Both the position numbers and the translations under genes were made by a program. Under the pieces are notes generated by a model. The model did no database searches and had not been told where the DNA came from. It was given only the letters and a program-made list of their open reading frames with translations. 64,000 nucleotides of DNA from JADGGV01 sp035715725. GTDB lineage: Bacteria; Gemmatimonadota; Gemmatimonadetes; Longimicrobiales; RSA9. Shown piece by piece: positions 15,402 to 23,317 of the stretch (the stretch's first letter is position 1; each line of letters begins with the position of its first letter). The DNA lies in NCBI GenBank assembly GCA_035715725.1, contig DASTKT010000017.1, positions 1 through 64,000 on the forward strand. Direction: 5' to 3'.

Positions 15402-16285
15402 CACAGCCGGTACTCGCGGAACAGCCGGCGCTCTCCTTCCTCGCCCTCGAGCTTGGCCTCGAGCTCGACGTACGACTCCAACCCGCTGCCGGAGAGCTTC
15501 TCGCGGAAGAGCTGATCGAGCTGGAAGATGCCGGCCGAATTGGACATGTCGACGCGGAGCCGGATCGGCTTCTCGATGCCGGCCTCGATGTGGACGGCCT
15601 CGATCGCCATGGCGGAGATCGAGTGGATGCTGGTGGAGCCGGCCTCGAACGGGATGCGGGAGCGGCCCTGCGCGATGTCGAGCGCGTCGGCGACGCGGAC
15701 GATGCCGGCCTCGAGCGTGAGCGGCTTGCCGCCGGAGCGGTGCGCGATGATGGCGTGCAGCACCTCGGAGCGGACGACCGTGGCGGTGGCGACGTCGTAG
15801 AGGCCTTCGAGGAGGCCGCGGAGCTTGTCCTGGGCGATGAAGAGGGAGAAGTCCTCGTGCCCGCTGCGGTGGATGGACATGCCGAGGTCGTGCAGGAGCG
15901 CGGCGAGCGCGACGACGATCTCCGCGTCGTCGGGTGTCATGCCCCAGCTCGTGACGATGGAGGGTTCGACGCCGCGGTCCATGAGCAGACGGAGCAGCTT
16001 GACCGCGATGTTCATGACGATCTTGACGTGGACCGGCCCGTGGTCGGTCATGCCGAGCCGCTCGATGGCGTTCACGTTCGTGGCCAGCCACAGGCCGTAG
16101 AGCTCGTCGTCGGCGTTCACCCGGGCGATGAGGTCGCGGAGCTTCGGGTTGTGCCGGTCGGGCACGTTGATCTCGACGCGCCGCGCGATCCGCTCGTCGG
16201 GGGTGCGGCCGAAGGCCGGCTCGGCGGCCGGCGCCTCCTCGGGCGGCACCGGGGGCCGGTGGGTAACGTGGATCTCTTCGGTCAT
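15401..16285 (-). CDS. HD-domain phosphohydrolase-like protein
   Basis: A 294-residue protein with a central HD-superfamily metal-dependent phosphohydrolase domain. The landmarks are GPVHVKIVMNIAVKLL, VVALAALLHDLGMSIHRSGH (His-Asp pair plus a following His) and EVLHAIIAHRSG, then IVRVADALDIAQGRSRIP, the typical last-Asp segment. HD enzymes hydrolyse nucleotides or phosphodiesters; the substrate here is unknown. The C terminus adds a predicted beta-rich region (about 215-294). It is coupled to the downstream lipoprotein by a TGATG overlap. Existence and fold class are secure; the biochemical role is not. Confidence 0.85.
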   Translation of the reverse strand: MTEEIHVTHRPPVPPEEAPAAEPAFGRTPDERIARRVEINVPDRHNPKLRDLIARVNADDELYGLWLATNVNAIERLGMTDHGPVHVKIVMNIAVKLLRLLMDRGVEPSIVTSWGMTPDDAEIVVALAALLHDLGMSIHRSGHEDFSLFIAQDKLRGLLEGLYDVATATVVRSEVLHAIIAHRSGGKPLTLEAGIVRVADALDIAQGRSRIPFEAGSTSIHSISAMAIEAVHIEAGIEKPIRLRVDMSNSAGIFQLDQLFREKLSGSGLESYVELEAKLEGEEGERRLFREYRL

Positions 16286-16410
16286 CGGTTGGTCTCTCCA
16301 GGTCTGCGGGCGCGGAACACGCCGCTACCGGAAGGCTCCGGCGAATTCCGTTCCGGCGCTCGCGCAATGTGGCTCGGGCGGGCGCCGGCGGCAAACGCGG
16401 CGTCGCCGGC

Positions 16411-18036
16411 TCAGCGCTCGGGCGCGAGGACGCGCTCGGCGCCGCCGAGGAGGGCGTCGACGGCGAGGGCGAGGAGCGCGGCGGGGATGGCGCCGGAGAG
16501 GATCATGCGCGTGTCGGAGAGGGCGAGCCCGGCGACGATGGGGTCGCCGAGGCCGCCGGCGCCGATGAAGGCGGCGAGCGTGGCGGTGCCGACGTCGATG
16601 ACGGCGGCGGTGCGGACGCCGGCCATGATGACGGGGGCGGCGAGGGGGAGGCGGACGTAGCGCAGGACCTGGCCGGCGGTCATGCCGAGGGCCTCGGCGG
16701 CGCGCACGGCCTCGGGGTCGGCGTCGCGGACGCCGGTGAAGGTGTTCCGGAGGATCGGGTAGATCGAGTACAGGAAGAGGGCGACGAGGGCCGGTACGAC
16801 GCCGATCCCGAGGAGCGGGATCATGAAGGCGAGGAGCGCGATACCGGGGATCGTCTCGAGGACGCCGGCAGCGCGGATCGCGGGCTCGGCCCAGCCGCGG
16901 GCGCGCTCGAGCGCGAGGCCGAGGGGGACGGCGACGAGGATGGCCGCGCCGAGCGAGAGGGCGACGAGGAGGATGTGGCGCAGCGTGAGTCGGGCGAGCG
17001 TCCGTCGCTGGGCCCAGGCGTAGCGCGCGAAGGAGCCCGCGCCCTCCGCGGGCGGCGGGGCGGTGGCGGTCGTGCCGACCAGGCCGAGCATGCGCAGGGC
17101 GTCGGCGGCCACGCGCGCGACGGGCTCGGCGCCGAGCTCGACGCGCTCGTTCAGCCGGCGCATGGTCCGCTCGTCGAGCGTGCCGCTGAGCGCGACGAGC
17201 GCCTGCACGGCGTCCGGGCGGGCGCGGACGATGCGCGGGCTGACGAGGGCGGCGGCCTGGTAGGGCGGGAAGAAGCCGCGGTCGTCGCGCAGCACGACGA
17301 GGTCGTAGCGCGCGATCTGGCCGTCCGTGGAGTAGCCGTCGATGACGTCGACCTTCCCGGCGGCGAGCGCCTGGTACTTCACGGCCTGGAGGAGGGAGCG
17401 GACGCCGCCGAACTCGAGGCCGTAGGCGCGGCGCAGCCCGGCGAGGCCGTCGCTGCGGCCGATGAAGTCGGGCGTGAAGCCGGCGGTGAGGCGGGGCGCG
17501 GCGCGGGCGAGGTCGGAGAGCGTGCGGAGCGCGTAGCGGTCGGCGGTCTCGCGGCGGACCGCGATGGCGTACGTGTTCTCGAAGCCGAGCGGCGGGAGCC
17601 AGGCGACGCCGAAGCGGTCGCGGAAGACGGCCGAGACGCGGCGGAAGACGGCCGTCGCGTCGCCGCGCGGGCGCTCCCCGAGGATGGCGACGAGGCCGGT
17701 GCCGGTGTACTCGGGATACACGTCGACGGCGTCCGCGCGGAGCGCGCCGAACGCGATCTCGGTGGCGCCGAGGCCGAGGCGGCGCTCCACGGGGAGGCCG
17801 CGCGCCTCGAGGAGCTGCGCCATCATCTCGGCGAGGAGATAGGACTCGGCGAACGGCTTGGAGGCGACGACGACGGGGGCCGGCGCGGGGCGGCTCCGCT
17901 CCGGCGGCGCGGCGGCGGGGCGGGCGGCGCTCCGCTGTCGCGACGTCGCCGCGGCGAGCGAGGCGGAGCCGGCCGCGCCGAGCGCGAGCGTGCCGAAGGC
18001 GAGCGCGAGCACAGCGGGGATGGCCCGGCGGCTCAC
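16411..18036 (-). CDS. fused substrate-binding protein/permease of an OpuC-type ABC importer
   Basis: A 541-residue fusion. After a signal sequence and Pro/Ala linker (to about 54), residues 55-325 form an OpuAC/glycine-betaine-type binding protein (VVVASKPFAESYLLAEMMAQ, DVYPEYTGTGL, VDVIDGYSTDGQI). Residues from about 345 form the permease with the EAA loop EALGMTAGQVLRYVRLPLAAP. The family imports betaine, choline, carnitine or ergothioneine. In characterised fusions I know of, the permease comes first; here the binding domain is N-terminal. It overlaps the ATPase gene by four nt (ATGA). The substrate is undetermined. Confidence 0.88.
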   Translation of the reverse strand: MSRRAIPAVLALAFGTLALGAAGSASLAAATSRQRSAARPAAAPPERSRPAPAPVVVASKPFAESYLLAEMMAQLLEARGLPVERRLGLGATEIAFGALRADAVDVYPEYTGTGLVAILGERPRGDATAVFRRVSAVFRDRFGVAWLPPLGFENTYAIAVRRETADRYALRTLSDLARAAPRLTAGFTPDFIGRSDGLAGLRRAYGLEFGGVRSLLQAVKYQALAAGKVDVIDGYSTDGQIARYDLVVLRDDRGFFPPYQAAALVSPRIVRARPDAVQALVALSGTLDERTMRRLNERVELGAEPVARVAADALRMLGLVGTTATAPPPAEGAGSFARYAWAQRRTLARLTLRHILLVALSLGAAILVAVPLGLALERARGWAEPAIRAAGVLETIPGIALLAFMIPLLGIGVVPALVALFLYSIYPILRNTFTGVRDADPEAVRAAEALGMTAGQVLRYVRLPLAAPVIMAGVRTAAVIDVGTATLAAFIGAGGLGDPIVAGLALSDTRMILSGAIPAALLALAVDALLGGAERVLAPER

Positions 18037-18779
18037 GCGGCCCCCAGGTGCGCGCGCTCCGCGAGCCGGCGGACATACTCGGTGGCGGGGGCGGCGAGGA
18101 GCTCCGCCGGGGCGGCGATCTGCTCGAGCCGGCCGGCGCGGAGCACGGCGATGCGGTCGGCGAGGAGCGCGGCTTCCCGCAGGTCGTGGGTGACGAGGAG
18201 CGTCGTGGTGCCGAGCTCGCGCCGCACGCGAGCGAACGTGTCCTGCAGCTCGGCGCGGGTGATGGCGTCGAGGGCGCCGAACGGCTCGTCGAGGAGGAGC
18301 GTGGCGGGGCGGACGGCGAGGGCGCGGGCGAGCGCGACGCGCTGGCGCTGTCCGCCGGAGAGCTGGCGCGGCCAGCGCTCGCCGAAGTCGCGGGCGGGGA
18401 GGCCGACGAGGTCGAGAGAGCGCGCGGCGACCGCGTCGGCATCGGCTTCGCCGCGCAGCCAGGGGACGAGCGCCACGTTGCGGAGCACGCGCCAGTGCGG
18501 GAGCAGGCCGCCCTCCTGCTGCACGTAGCCGGTGCGGCGGCGCAGCTCGACGGGGTCGAGCGTGGCGAGGTCGCGGCCGTCCCCGCGCACCATCCCCGCA
18601 TCGGGATCGACCATGCGGTTGAAGCAGCGAAGGAGCGTCGACTTGCCGGAGCCGCTCTCGCCGACGAGCGCGACGAGCTCGCCGCGCCGGAGCCCGAGGG
18701 AGACGCCGGCGAGGGCGGTGACCGCGCCGAAGCGCTTCACCACGTCCACGGCCTCGAGGACGATCTCCGGCTCCGGCAT
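18033..18779 (-). CDS. ABC transporter ATP-binding protein, OpuC/ProV type
   Basis: A 248-residue ATPase of the osmoprotectant/betaine importer class. Walker A is GESGSGKST (about 40-48), the Q-loop is YVQQEGGLL, the signature is LSGGQRQR, Walker B is LLLDEPFGALD and the H-loop is THD. There are no C-terminal CBS domains, unlike OpuAA/ProV regulators. It is the first gene of a two-gene operon with the fused binding protein/permease, which suffices for a complete importer. Firm as to class; the substrate is unknown. Confidence 0.92.
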   Translation of the reverse strand: MPEPEIVLEAVDVVKRFGAVTALAGVSLGLRRGELVALVGESGSGKSTLLRCFNRMVDPDAGMVRGDGRDLATLDPVELRRRTGYVQQEGGLLPHWRVLRNVALVPWLRGEADADAVAARSLDLVGLPARDFGERWPRQLSGGQRQRVALARALAVRPATLLLDEPFGALDAITRAELQDTFARVRRELGTTTLLVTHDLREAALLADRIAVLRAGRLEQIAAPAELLAAPATEYVRRLAERAHLGAA

Positions 18780-18883
18780 CCTGATCCGGGGTGGCGGTGC
18801 GAGGGGTCAGCCGGGCTTCATCATGGGCGCCCGGTGGTGTGGACGCGAGGGGAGCGGCGCGGCGGCAGGGGGCCGGCGCCGGC

Positions 18884-19303
18884 TCAGCGGCGCTTCGTGC
18901 GCTTCTCGAAGACGACCTCGTTCTCGACGATCATGTAGCGGATGATGCGACGCGTGGCGTCGGGGAACGCGTCCTCGCGCTCGCGGAAGCGGTCGTTGGA
19001 GACGACGTACGCGTCGAGGTCGCGGGCGAAGGCGAGGATGAAGTAGTCGGCGTCGGTGCCGGCGGGCGCCTGGCGGATGCGGCCGTCCTCCACCATCCGC
19101 TCGAACGTGCCGCGCTCGTCGATCTGGTGGCGGAGCGCGGCGTCGACGACGACGATGGGCTTGTAGCCCTCCTGCTCGAGCTTGTCGACGACGAGCCGGA
19201 TGTTGTGGAGGTGCGGCTCGTCGCCCTCCGTGGAGTGGGCGACGTTCGAGCCGTCCACGATGGCGATCCGCTCCGTCGGTCCGTTCGTGTCGTCGTGGGT
19301 CAT
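18884..19303 (-). CDS. NYN/Zc3h12a-type ribonuclease domain protein
   Basis: A 139-residue single-domain protein. IAIVDGSNVAH near residues 13-23 is the first acidic motif of NYN (PIN-like) nucleases, and GYKPIVVVDAALRHQIDE and AGTDADYFILAFARDLDAYVVSNDRFRE supply the other conserved aspartates. The layout matches the Zc3h12a-like NYN family, metal-dependent RNases. The basic C terminus EKRTKRR could bind RNA. The start at 19303 has GGGGA just upstream. It lies between the ABC ATPase gene and the YHS gene, all leftward. The substrate RNA is unknown. Confidence 0.82.
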   Translation of the reverse strand: MTHDDTNGPTERIAIVDGSNVAHSTEGDEPHLHNIRLVVDKLEQEGYKPIVVVDAALRHQIDERGTFERMVEDGRIRQAPAGTDADYFILAFARDLDAYVVSNDRFREREDAFPDATRRIIRYMIVENEVVFEKRTKRR

Positions 19304-19386
19304 TTCGTCCCCGCTCCGCCGCGCGCGTGCGGGCGGCTCGGCGCCGCCCGCGCGCGTCCCGAGCGCAATCGGAGTGCCACCTCCGG

Positions 19387-19680
19387 CTACTTCTCGTCCT
19401 CTTCCGGAACCGGGTCGTACTCGGCGCCGCCGCTGCCGGCGGCCCCGAACATCGGCGCGGTGAACTTGCCCTCGGTGGTGCGGGGCGGGAGCCGCTCGCC
19501 GTGCGGCTCGGCGCCGGGGCGGGCGCCGCTGGCGGAGATGTAGTGCTCGGGCTGGCGGCGGAAGCGGGTGGCGCACGCCTCGGAGCAGAAGTAGCGGGTC
19601 TGGCCGGCGTAGTCCTCGCGCGCGGCCGCGGCGTCGGCGTCGATGATCATGCCACAGACGGGGTCGGTGACCTGGCGCAT
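19387..19680 (-). CDS. YHS-domain protein
   Basis: A 97-residue protein with a YHS domain: VTDPVCGMIIDADAA at residues 4-18 and YFCSEACATRFRRQPEHYI near 29-47. The cysteines are those used for metal or metal-chaperone functions in copper ATPases and related proteins. The remaining 50 residues are Gly/Pro/Glu-rich and probably disordered. A strong GGAGGAGGG ribosome binding site precedes the ATG. It is divergent from the M1 peptidase gene. A role in metal handling is only inferred. Confidence 0.82.
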   Translation of the reverse strand: MRQVTDPVCGMIIDADAAAAREDYAGQTRYFCSEACATRFRRQPEHYISASGARPGAEPHGERLPPRTTEGKFTAPMFGAAGSGGAEYDPVPEEDEK

Positions 19681-19826
19681 GGGCCCTCCTCCGGATAAAG
19701 GTGTCGCGAGAATGGTTCAAGTACCGTTCCGCGGCGTGGCGGGCTCGAAGCGTGCAGGCGGGCGGCGCGGACGACGGGGAGCGGTGCGGGGTCCGGAGCG
19801 GGGCGAAACCGAGAGGGGGACCGGGG

Positions 19827-21791
19827 ATGCGGAGCGAGGCGTGGGGCGCGGCGTTCGGGGCGCTGGTGACGCTGTGGGGCGGGGCGGCGGCGGGGCAGGC
19901 GCGCGCGCCTGCGGAGGTGCCGCCGCGGGTGGTGACGCCGCCGTCGTTCGACAGCGCGGTGGCGCGGGGGACGCGCACGCGGACCGGGGAGCCGGGCGCG
20001 CGGTACTGGCAGAACGGCGCGGACTACGACATCACGGCGCAGGTCACGCCGGCGGACTCGACACTGCGCGGACAGGAGCGCGTGACGTATCGCAACGGCT
20101 CGCCGGAGACGCTGCGCGCCGTCGTCTTCCACGTGTACCAGAACCTGTTCGCGCCGACCGGGGCGCGGGAGACGCCGACGCCGGCGGTGACGTCGGGGAT
20201 GGTGCTCGAGGAGGTGCGCGAGAACGGCCGGGTGGTCGGGCTGCCGGACAACATCGTCGGGGCGAGCCGGGACTCGACGGCGGCGCGCGAGTACGGCACG
20301 CTCCTGATCGTGCCGCTGGCGACGTCGCTCGCGCCGGGAGCCACGGCGACGTTCGACATCCGCTGGCGCTTCAAGATCCCGGGCGCCTGGGCGCCGCGCA
20401 TGGGGATGCAGGACCCGACCACGGCGCAGGTCGCGCAGTGGTACCCGCAGATCGCGGTGTTCGACGACGTGAACGGCTGGGATGCGCAGCAGTACACGGG
20501 GACGGGCGAGTTCTACCTCGACTACGGGCGGTTCCGCTACAGCGTGACGCTCCCGGCGGGGTTCATCGTCGGGGGGACGGGGACGCTGCAGAACCCGGAC
20601 TCGGTGCTGAACCCGGCGACGGTCTCGGTGCTGCGGCGGGCGGCCAATGCGACGAACGTGGTGCACGTGCTCGGGCCGACGCAGCTCGGAGCCGGCCGGG
20701 CGACGAAGGGGGCCGGCGGAACGCAGCTCACGTGGACGTTCGTCGCCGACTCGGTGCGCGACGTCGCCTTCTCCTTCAGCGACCACTACCTCTGGGACGC
20801 CACGAGCGCCGTGGTGGATCCGGCGACGCGGCGGCGGGCGCTCGTCCAGGTGATGTACCGGCAGGGCGCGCCGCTCTACGACCAGGCGTGGCGCATGGTG
20901 CAGTCGGCGCTGGAATCCTTCTCGCGCCGGCTGGCGCCGTACCCGTACCCGCAGATGACGCAGACCGAGGGCGGCTCCGGCGGGATGGAGTACCCGATGA
21001 CGGTCTTCGTGCAGGCCTACCCGGAGCCGTACCGGATGGACGAGGTGACGGCGCACGAGATCGGGCACGAGTGGTTCCCGATGGTGGTCGGCAGCAACGA
21101 GACCCGCTACGGCTGGCAGGACGAGGGGCTGAACACGTTCGACACGTTCTTCGCGACCGACGACTTCTTCCGCGACACGCTCCAGGGGCGCGGGCTGGAG
21201 GAGGCGCAGGCCGGGTACATCCGCTACGCGCGGCGGAGCGAGGAGCCGCTGGTCATGATGTCGCCGGCGAACGCGTTCGGCGTCGAGCCGCAGGCGGACT
21301 ACAGCGTGGAGGCCTACGACAAGCCGAGCAGCGTGCTGTACGCGCTGATGCGGACGCTGGGCGAGGAGACGTTCTACCGGGCGTACCGCGAGTACATCCG
21401 CCGCTGGGCGTACAAGCACCCGACGCCCTACGACTTCTTCAACACGATGTCGAGCGTGTCGGGGCGGGAGCTGGAGCCGTTCTGGTTCCAGTGGTTCTTC
21501 ACGGACGAGCGCCTCGACCAGGCGGTGAGCGCCGTGCAGCAGGTCGGCGACTCCGTCACGGTGACCGTACAGAACGTGGGGACCGTCTACGCGCCGATCG
21601 ACGTGACCGCGCGGACGGCGGACGGGAAGAGCGTCGCCTGGCGGGTCGACGACACGGCGTGGTACTCCGGGCGCACGACGCTGACCACGACGCACGCGGT
21701 GAAGGGGCGGGTGGTGGAGGTGACGCTGGACGCGGCACGGAGCTACCCGGATGTGGAGCGGGGGAACAATGTCTGGCGGGGCGGTCCGTAG
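19827..21791 (+). CDS. secreted M1-family metallopeptidase
   Basis: A 654-residue gluzincin aminopeptidase-like protein with a signal peptide (MRSEAWGAAFGALVTLWGGAAAGQA). The exopeptidase-like loop GGMEYPM and the zinc site HEIGHEW (His410, Glu411, His414) are present. The third ligand is Glu433 in WQDEGLN, 18 residues on, exactly as in M1 enzymes. The C-terminal part (about 540-650) is a beta domain seen in bacterial M1-like periplasmic peptidases. The start at 19827 is preferred over an upstream ATG because it begins the signal peptide. It likely trims peptides in the periplasm or outside the cell. Confidence 0.9.
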   Translation: MRSEAWGAAFGALVTLWGGAAAGQARAPAEVPPRVVTPPSFDSAVARGTRTRTGEPGARYWQNGADYDITAQVTPADSTLRGQERVTYRNGSPETLRAVVFHVYQNLFAPTGARETPTPAVTSGMVLEEVRENGRVVGLPDNIVGASRDSTAAREYGTLLIVPLATSLAPGATATFDIRWRFKIPGAWAPRMGMQDPTTAQVAQWYPQIAVFDDVNGWDAQQYTGTGEFYLDYGRFRYSVTLPAGFIVGGTGTLQNPDSVLNPATVSVLRRAANATNVVHVLGPTQLGAGRATKGAGGTQLTWTFVADSVRDVAFSFSDHYLWDATSAVVDPATRRRALVQVMYRQGAPLYDQAWRMVQSALESFSRRLAPYPYPQMTQTEGGSGGMEYPMTVFVQAYPEPYRMDEVTAHEIGHEWFPMVVGSNETRYGWQDEGLNTFDTFFATDDFFRDTLQGRGLEEAQAGYIRYARRSEEPLVMMSPANAFGVEPQADYSVEAYDKPSSVLYALMRTLGEETFYRAYREYIRRWAYKHPTPYDFFNTMSSVSGRELEPFWFQWFFTDERLDQAVSAVQQVGDSVTVTVQNVGTVYAPIDVTARTADGKSVAWRVDDTAWYSGRTTLTTTHAVKGRVVEVTLDAARSYPDVERGNNVWRGGP

Positions 21792-22023
21792 GCGCGGCGC
21801 GGAGCGCCGCGCACGCCCGCTGCGCGGACTGTCGCTCGCCTGGCGGCTCGCGCACGCTGGCGCTGTCGTCGCGCTTCGCGCGACGGACGCTTCGCTGCGC
21901 TCGCTGTCGCGCCCTCCGGGCGCGCACGCCGTCTGCGCGGCCGTAGCGGCGCTGCGCGCCGCGCGCCGGTGGATCGAGGCGGGGGGCGCGTGGCGGGAGC
22001 CGGCGCGCACGACTGGCGGCGTG
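21792..22023. other. GC-rich intergenic hairpin region
   Basis: Noncoding interval between the convergent peptidase and TolB-like genes. It consists largely of short alternations such as CGCTGCGCTCG. It contains an 8-bp perfect hairpin CGTCGCGC-ttc-GCGCGACG near 21866-21886 and may serve as a terminator in both directions. Confidence 0.5.
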
Positions 22024-23010
22024 TCAACGCCGCGGGCGCCACATCGGCGGTCCGTAGACCAGCGGGGGCGGCGCCACCGTGCGCAGCTCCGCTCCCTCAG
22101 GGGTCGCGACGTAGAGACCGCGATCCCGATAGAAGGCGACCAGCCGCGCGTTCGGCGACCAATGGAGCTGGGCCGCCCCCGCCAGGAACGCCGGTTGCGC
22201 CAGCTCGGAGCCGTCTGCGTTCACGAGGCAGGTCTGTCTCCCCCCAGTGCGATCCGAGTCGAACGCTAGTCTCCGGGAATCCGGCGCCCAGTGCGGGTAT
22301 CGGTCCTCGGCGGGCGAATCGGAGACGTTCACCAGTACTCCATCGAGGCCGAGCACCATCACGTCGATCTGTCCACCGGCATTGGCGTCGAACGCCAGTC
22401 GCGATCCGTCCGGTGCCCACTCAAGCCAGTAGGGATCCTTGAGGCCCGTCCGTAGCGGCCTGAGCCCGGTGCCGCTCGGATTCACAAGGTAGATGCCGTG
22501 CTCCGTGGCGAATGCGATAACATCCCCGCGCGGCGACCACACCCCCTGACGTGCGGAGTCGCGCGCCAGGCGCGTGAGCCGCGAGCCGTCGGCCCGCCCG
22601 GCGACAAGCGCAATCTCCGCAGTGTGGCCATCGAAAGCGGTGAAGAGGACCGATCCACCGTCCGGCGACCATTCGGGGCCGATGATCACCGTCTGATCCG
22701 GATAGACCTGCTGCGGCGTTCCGCCATCCGCCGCCACGATCCAGATCCCTGGCTTCCGGTTCCGTCGGTAAGCCATGCGCTGGCCGTCTGGGGACCAGGC
22801 GAAGGTATATACGCTATCCCGAGGCGAAATCACCTCCCGCGGCGCCGACCCATCGACCGCGACACGGGAGATCCCGAGCAAGTCCAGGTTTCCCCCGGCC
22901 AGGTACGCGATCTGGTCCACCACGGTCGGTCCAGGCCCTGCCCCGGTTCCTTCCTTGCCGCAGCCGGCCGCCAGGATCGCGGCGATGCAGCAGAACAAGC
23001 GCGTTCGCAT
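22024..23010 (-). CDS. TolB-like beta-propeller lipoprotein
   Basis: A 328-residue lipoprotein (MRTRLFCCIAAILAAGC, lipobox at AAGC). It is followed by at least six WD40/PD40-type propeller repeats: FAWSPDGQRMAYRRNR, PEWSPDGGSVLFTAF, GVWSPRGDVIAFA, LEWAPDGSRLAFDA, PHWAPDSRRLAFDSD and LHWSPNARLVAFYRD. Such propellers bind proteins or peptides. Without the TolB N-terminal domain it is not TolB itself. The codon third positions are visibly less G/C-biased than in neighbouring genes, so recent acquisition is possible. It is flanked on both sides by unusual GC inverted repeats. Confidence 0.85.
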   Translation of the reverse strand: MRTRLFCCIAAILAAGCGKEGTGAGPGPTVVDQIAYLAGGNLDLLGISRVAVDGSAPREVISPRDSVYTFAWSPDGQRMAYRRNRKPGIWIVAADGGTPQQVYPDQTVIIGPEWSPDGGSVLFTAFDGHTAEIALVAGRADGSRLTRLARDSARQGVWSPRGDVIAFATEHGIYLVNPSGTGLRPLRTGLKDPYWLEWAPDGSRLAFDANAGGQIDVMVLGLDGVLVNVSDSPAEDRYPHWAPDSRRLAFDSDRTGGRQTCLVNADGSELAQPAFLAGAAQLHWSPNARLVAFYRDRGLYVATPEGAELRTVAPPPLVYGPPMWRPRR

Positions 23011-23205
23011 CCGACATGCTTCCAAGAAGTGTTTACGTCCGCGGGTGCATTCGCTCGATGCCATTCCGCGCTACACGGGACGAGCAAGGCCGACAATCGA
23101 CGGCTCAACGTTCGGGCTCCGCGTGTTCCGGGCCGTTCATACGGATAATACGTGCTTGAGGTCGGCAACGGCGAGTGTCGGCGAGCCGCAGACGAGCGAC
23201 GGCCA

Positions 23206-23249
23206 GCTATCGCCGCGCCGTTCGGCGCGCCGAACGGCGCGGCGATAGC
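23206..23249. repeat. 44-bp perfect palindrome
   Basis: Bases 23206-23249 are a perfect inverted repeat without a loop: the left arm reads GCTATCGCCGCGCCGTTCGG and the two halves meet at GGCG|CGCC. It is in the 307-nt gap between the APC permease gene stop and the TolB-like gene start. The rest of the gap is GC-rich with diverged short repeats (GAGCGACGGCC and GAGCGACAGGCC on either side). It could act as a terminator for neither flanking gene start, or be a mobile-repeat remnant. Confidence 0.85.
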
Positions 23250-23317
23250 GCCAGCGTCCGTGGCCGCAGGCCGCTGCAGCGAAGCGTGCGCGGGAGCCGA
23301 AGGCGAGCGACAGGCCG

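Noticed and set aside
19692..19720. A promoter TTGAAC-17-TATCCG for the YHS gene
   Set aside because: The predicted start would fall a few nt from the ATG, downstream of the good ribosome binding site. I could not reconcile the two.
19711..19735. tRNA T-loop-like GGTTCAAGTACC
   Set aside because: No cloverleaf stems can be formed around it and it sits in the leader between the divergent YHS and M1 peptidase genes.
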